From NCBI GenBank assembly GCA_002499945.1, contig DKYP01000140.1, positions 816 through 14,100 of the forward strand: 13,285 nt of DNA. Direction: 5' to 3'. Under the pieces are notes generated by a model that had not been told where the DNA came from, ran no database searches, and saw only the letters and a list, made by a program, of their open reading frames with translations. The position numbers and the translations under genes were made by a program. Below, in pieces: positions 13,252 through 13,285 of this stretch (position 1 is its first letter; each line of letters opens with the position of its first letter). The DNA comes from Lachnoclostridium sp. UBA7097 (GTDB taxonomy: Bacteria > Bacillota > Clostridia > Lachnospirales > Lachnospiraceae).

Positions 13252-13285
13252 CCAGCTGTATTTAATATAATAATATATATTTACG

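Overview
The window looks like the chromosome of a low-GC Gram-positive Clostridia, most likely a Lachnospiraceae-type gut or rumen bacterium. This rests on the AT-rich composition, strong AGGAGG-type ribosome binding sites, TATAAT promoters and protein types (CotH with BspA-like repeats, BlaI/M56 pair, tandem serine recombinases). The genus is an inference. No tRNA, rRNA or CRISPR array was seen.

Layout. (1) 1-470, minus: N-terminal 156 codons of undecaprenyl-diphosphatase (uppP/bacA), running off the left edge. A divergent promoter region (525-600) separates it from the next gene. (2) 652-1155 and 6172-6978, plus: the two halves of one gene for a SpoIID-like, peptidoglycan-binding protein. 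It is split by a 5,064-bp insert. (3) The insert, about 1144-6203, is a compact serine-recombinase element. It ends in perfect 8-bp inverted repeats (1144-1151 and 6196-6203) and is bordered by a 5-bp core, CCCCG, at 1140-1144 and 6204-6208. Joining the two cores restores the host reading frame exactly, giving a predicted 420-aa protein. All element genes lie on the minus strand in one probable operon: an alcohol-acetyltransferase/condensation-like acyltransferase, a zinc-ribbon membrane protein, an HSL-type alpha/beta hydrolase, a small unknown protein, and two translationally coupled short serine recombinases. The last recombinase ends 11 bp from the left core.

(4) 7120-10146, minus: a 1008-aa exported CotH-kinase-like surface protein with InlB-type, Ig-like and BspA-like leucine-rich repeats. 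A hairpin terminator lies between it and the split gene. (5) 10147-10891: about 745 bp without a convincing gene, holding the cotH promoter and several hairpins. (6) 10892-13168, minus: a regulatory cassette of BlaI-type repressor, M56 (BlaR1/MecR1-like) membrane metallopeptidase without a penicillin-binding sensor domain, an 81-aa exported small protein, and a stand-alone LytTR DNA-binding protein. The first three are overlapped or tightly coupled; LytTR follows after a 96-bp gap.

Two things stand out. The first is the 5-kb element that splits a cell-wall gene at a site where precise excision would repair it, resembling in principle the skin and nif gene-interrupting elements, but with a lipid/ester-type cargo operon and unusually short recombinases. 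The second is the BlaI-M56-exported peptide-LytTR cassette, which looks like an antibiotic-independent signalling or proteolysis circuit.
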